Below are positions 60,901-64,000 of a stretch of DNA of 64,000 bases, piece by piece (position 1 is the stretch's first letter; each line of letters starts with the position of its first letter). The stretch comes from Liolophura sinensis (lineage: Eukaryota > Mollusca > Polyplacophora > Chitonida > Chitonidae). The notes beneath the pieces are model-generated. The model searched no databases, had not been told where the DNA came from, and saw nothing but the letters and a program-made list of their open reading frames with translations. The position numbers were made by a program, and so were the translations under genes. The stretch is from assembly GCF_032854445.1 (NCBI RefSeq), contig NC_088307.1, positions 18,798,017-18,862,016 of the forward strand, given 5' to 3'.

Positions 60901-61922
60901 ATTGGTCAAACTGTGACATACATGTACAACATAAGCTGTTCCCTGTTTGGTTTGTTTGGTTTGTACACTTTGTATGGGCAGTTAGTGGAATGATTTTGTT
61001 CCAGTAAAAAAAAAAAAAAGAGTTTTGTGTTAAACAACAATGAAGTTGATAAATAAGAAAATAAATTAGAAAATTTTGCAATATCACAGAAAAAGAAGAC
61101 CTCACCTACATGTATGTATCTGTGGAATTCAGCAAAAATCTGTATAACACGTATCATTTCTGCTTTCAACTTTGCTCTCTGTATAAAGTGGGACAAATAG
61201 TTCGGCACATTATTATTGTTCCATCACACATCATTTCACCGTGCAGAGACCAATTCAGACAATTTTAAAGTCTTAGGTTTCCCATTTAAGAGGCTGGGAA
61301 GTCATTTTTGTGTTCTCGTGGTTTAACAAGCAGTACCTTATAAGAAGAAATAATTTTAAAGGAATGCAGAATCTTTTCTGATTGGCTGGTGTGGGAGACC
61401 CAGGAAATCCTATTTTTACTGTCAGCCAATCACTATATGTCAATTCTGTATTCCTTTAACATGAAGGTAACACCAACTGGTTTGTTTTTATTTATTTGTT
61501 TGGTCAGGAACTCTTTTATTTATACAATTCTGGTCAGGATTCTGGGTCTGCAAAATCAATCTCTTGAGTAGCTGGAGTTAAATTGTTGCCATACCTGACT
61601 TACTTCACATCAAGCATTGAATATTACAGAGCTAACTTGGAGCCTGCAGCCTCTTTGCTTTCATGTCCAGCCAGCGGTGGCAGTAACAAGAAAACTGAGT
61701 GTATCTAAAGTATCCCGTTGTTATTGACAGGTTGGTTTGGCCGTGGTGAATGGTCAGTTGATGGCCATAGGAGGGTTTGATGGGACGACCTACTTGAAGA
61801 CCATCGAGGTTTATGACCCAGAACAGAACTGCTGGAAGCTGTGTGGTGGGATGAACTATCGCCGCCTTGGAGGTGGAGTGGGTGTCGTCAGAATGCCACA
61901 CAATGAACCGCACCTCTGGTGA
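54961..61922 (+). CDS. KLHL20: KLHL20, BTB-BACK-Kelch adaptor of CUL3 ubiquitin ligase
   Basis: Exons 54961-55494 (ATG 54973), 55908-56066, 57424-57634, 58088-58271, 59162-59305, 59741-59874, 60660-60868 and 61731-61922 (TGA) all have GT/AG borders and fit in phase: 584 residues, close to human KLHL20 (about 609, longer at the N-terminus). BTB at about residues 35-133 ([32 protein letters not shown]), BACK at about 138-240 ([32 protein letters not shown]), then six Kelch blades ([117 protein letters not shown]). KLHL20 recruits CUL3 through BTB and binds substrates through Kelch; known vertebrate targets include DAPK1 and PML. Nothing is broken. It starts at an acceptor, so a 5' non-coding exon lies upstream. 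Confidence 0.97.
56271..56310 (+). mobile_element. SINE family A tail remnant
   Basis: TTCTCTTGAGTACAATGTTA, then AACACCAAGTAATTACA, in the KLHL20 intron after exon 55908-56066. Short and diverged. Confidence 0.4.
56311..57420. other. KLHL20: KLHL20 intron, no further exon
   Basis: AT-rich. At 57150-57340 a possible tRNA-derived repeat (GTGTTCAAGTCCAGCTCTTG) of an unplaced family. It ends with a T15 tract before the acceptor at 57423. Confidence 0.4.
58420..59150 (+). repeat. AT-rich minisatellite abutting a KLHL20 exon
   Basis: Repeats of about 28 bp, TGACCTTACAAAATTGTTAT then AAGAAA or ACCATGGA variants, group into roughly 113-bp sets of four. They fill the intron between exons 58088-58271 and 59162-59305. 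The last copies contain CAGATATGACCCTACAAAAT, nearly the same as the real acceptor CAG/ATATGACCCTCAGACC about 32 bp further on. Confidence 0.85.
59875..60659. other. KLHL20: KLHL20 intron, nothing else seen
   Basis: No repeat family or exon recognised between the exons ending 59874 and starting 60660. Confidence 0.4.
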
Positions 61923-62880
61923 CTAGCGTGGGGCAGAAAGGACAGAGGTCAAGGTCATAACAAGGTGGTCGCAAGTAATCCGGGTCAAAGTTTGTCACAA
62001 AACTTCAACCATCTGAAACCAGATATCTGGGCAATGGAGTAACCTGGACCAGGGACTGCATTTGACAACCTCCACACAGGATGATCTCCCCTTCATTGTC
62101 AGTGTTTTGTCATTGTCAGTATTTTAACATGTGAAAGATCTGTATTTCAACTTGACACTTGTGCAAACCTGATCGTGTGACCCACCTTGTGTACTGCTGG
62201 GCAAACTGCTTTAAGGGGAGATAACTGTGTAACGTCTGACTAAAGTTTGACCAGATTTGCCAGACCATGATCTGGAAACTATTCTTTCTGCCTGGTGAAA
62301 ACACTGTGTGACTTTGCAATAAGTTATTGACGACTTTTTTGCCACAAGATGATTTATTATATCATCCTGATGGTTTCATAATTCTGCTTTATTGGAAATT
62401 GTCCTTTGTAAGCATCCTGTGTTGTTACGATATCATACTGTCCTGCTGTCATATGTGGGAGACTGCTTGTGAGGCAGAGATTCTGTTTCGTGAAGTACTT
62501 TTTGTGCTTGTGTCAGATATTTATGAAAACAATGAATGCTCTAATGGTGGACTGAAAAGTGCCCACAAGGTCACTGGATCTGATCATGGAGAATAATTTT
62601 ATGCATTGTCCATTATTTTGTGATTGATACATCTGATGTCTGCACACATTAAACATCAGGCTGATGCTTACGTGTTCGTCAAAAATTGTCTTCTCTAAGA
62701 ACACATTATATTCGTCTGTTTTTTTTTGTTGTGCATTACCTGGGGACATTTGACAAATTAGAAGGTAAATTGTGCAATGTTGTCCAACAGGCACTGCTAC
62801 CAAGTTATCGGATCCGAAAATAAGTGCTTTTGTTGTAAGAGAAATAAAGTAGATTGAACATCAAACATTCAGTAGTTTGC
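61923..62880 (+). other. KLHL20: Likely KLHL20 3' UTR with poly(A) signal
   Basis: AATAAA at 62843-62848 (GAAATAAAG) would give a UTR of about 0.93 kb. No ORF supported. Confidence 0.5.
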
Positions 62881-63165
62881 AACAGTTTGAGTGTTGTTTG
62901 CAACGGGTAAACTGTGGAGCTCTTGAGAATTGTTGCTGTCTTAAGAGGTCTACAAATGCAAAGCAGTACTTGAAACAACATTGCAGTCACAGGGTCTGTC
63001 AACGTCAGATTTACTAACAACATTTTTATTATTTTTGTTTTTTTGTGTTTTTTGTTAATGCATGCATTTTGTGATTGATACATTGAATGTCTGCACACAT
63101 CAACCATTAGACTGATGTTTAGGTGTTCCGTTAAAAATATCAAGGTTTGTAAACACATCATTTGT
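62598..63165 (+). repeat. Direct duplication of about 100 bp, 460 bp apart
   Basis: 62610-62700 and 63068-63160 share TTTTGTGATTGATACAT, GAATGTCTGCACACAT, CAGGCTGATG/TAGACTGATG and TTAGGTGTTC-type words. One copy is in the KLHL20 UTR, the other beyond the poly(A) signal. Confidence 0.7.
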
Positions 63166-63433
63166 CCATCAATACCAAACAGAATTCAGCATGTGACTTG
63201 TTGTGTCCAAAGTTCTCAGCTTTTAGTGTATCAGGTGAGATTTTTACTCTAGTTCATTTGCACTGAGTTGTTCCCCCTTGGTAACATTGTGATCTGTATC
63301 AAAGAGTTTGTAACCACCTGTAGCACAGAGGTCCAAAATGATGAACTTTTGTTCTTTCTTCTATTACATCGGAATTCTCTCATAAAAACCCCTTGGCAGT
63401 ACACAAGCATTCCAGGTTCCAGCATTACAAGTA

Positions 63434-63489
63434 CACACAGAACACATCGACGTGTTTAGCTGCAGAACACATCGACGTGTTTAGCTGCG
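63434..63489 (+). repeat. 26-bp tandem duplication with near-palindromic core
   Basis: CAGAACACATCGACGTGTTT plus AGCTG occurs twice without change. The core ACACATCGACGTGT is close to its own inverse. Confidence 0.8.
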
Positions 63490-63689
63490 ATTTAGGCCCT
63501 TTTGTACAACTTGTCCTCGAGTCTCCTATTGACAAAAAGTATATCTCCATGCTCTGTATATCTCATCAGGACAGGATTGCTGGCCTGTTTTCCATGACCA
63601 TAGAGATTTGAAAACCAGAGAAAACAGTCCTTTCACAGTATTTCCTTTCACATGCACTCTATGAGGAACACCAATGCATATTTCGGTAA

Positions 63690-64000
63690 CATACCTCTTC
63701 AGAAATGTATTCCACAACATACCCCTTATTCTTCCAATTTTTAGGACCGATTTTAAAAGTGCTAAAAGCAAAGAATTACATTTATCTTCCAGCTTTTTTT
63801 GAAAAATAAAGATGAATATGTTGATCATTAGATCGCCTAACCATGTGAAAAAAAAAAATTATCCCTGTTACAATTGCATGTAAAGTGGCGAAAAATGGCA
63901 GAAAAAATTTTGAGTGTTCCAAAAAATTAGAAGAATTACCATAATTCTAATTTTTGGGGACAGATATTTGTAGTAATGATATGGGTATGTTGTTCATTAG
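63690..64000 (+). repeat. Dispersed repeat family C, 1.3 copies
   Basis: 63710-63840 (TTCTTCCAATTTTTAGGACC, AAAGTGCTAAAAG, TTGATCATTAGATCG) matches 31605-31745. A second start at about 63945 (ATTCTAATTTTTGGGG ... TGTTGTTCATTAG) runs off the window. Confidence 0.6.

Overview
The window looks like genomic DNA from a lophotrochozoan, most likely a mollusc or a close relative such as a brachiopod. Genes have short exons, large AT-rich introns and GT/AG splice sites. The DNA is studded with two tRNA-derived SINE families. One (family A) has the tail motif ATATTCTTGAGTACGGCG followed by AATAAATAAA repeats, a kind I remember from molluscs. I cannot name the species.

Layout. (1) 399-3366, + strand: the last four coding exons of ASPM. 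(2) 3.4-11.3 kb: the likely ASPM 3' UTR, SINEs, MITEs, a 37-bp minisatellite and one orphan exon-like segment at 5911-6010. (3) 11.4-29.6 kb: the most unusual part. A 3.2-kb array of a 53-bp unit (11840-15044) and a 1.1-kb array of the same unit in opposite orientation (28163-29240) bracket one intron-rich minus-strand gene (25913-15661). That gene resembles HMGXB3 and the KDZ (Kyakuja-Dileera-Zisupton) transposases. Further inverted similarity lies outside both arrays, so the whole block may be a very large, old DNA transposon, or a captured or domesticated one. (4) 33.0-39.7 kb, + strand: an unrecognised RNA-binding-type protein with proline-rich, RGG/Gly-rich, dsRBD-like, Q/Y-rich and R3H-like regions. 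(5) 39.7-47.5 kb: repeats only. (6) 51.0-47.6 kb, minus strand: ANKRD45. (7) 54.97-61.92 kb, + strand: a complete KLHL20 coding region, divergent from ANKRD45. (8) 61.9-64 kb: KLHL20 3' UTR and repeats.

ASPM (spindle pole), ANKRD45 (cilium-associated) and KLHL20 (CUL3 ubiquitin-ligase adaptor) are conserved bilaterian genes whose exons join in phase. The divergent ANKRD45-KLHL20 order is, as I recall, the same as on human chromosome 1, so it may be an ancient linkage. The HMGXB3/KDZ-like gene and the RNA-binding-type gene both show compensating frame changes inside otherwise well-behaved coding sequence. The cause could be decay, very short introns or consensus errors.

The introns and spacers hold at least four inverted-repeat element families, two SINE families, a SINE/MITE composite present twice, and six minisatellites. 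One minisatellite runs right up to a KLHL20 splice acceptor. Another carries a perfect 5'-splice-site palindrome.
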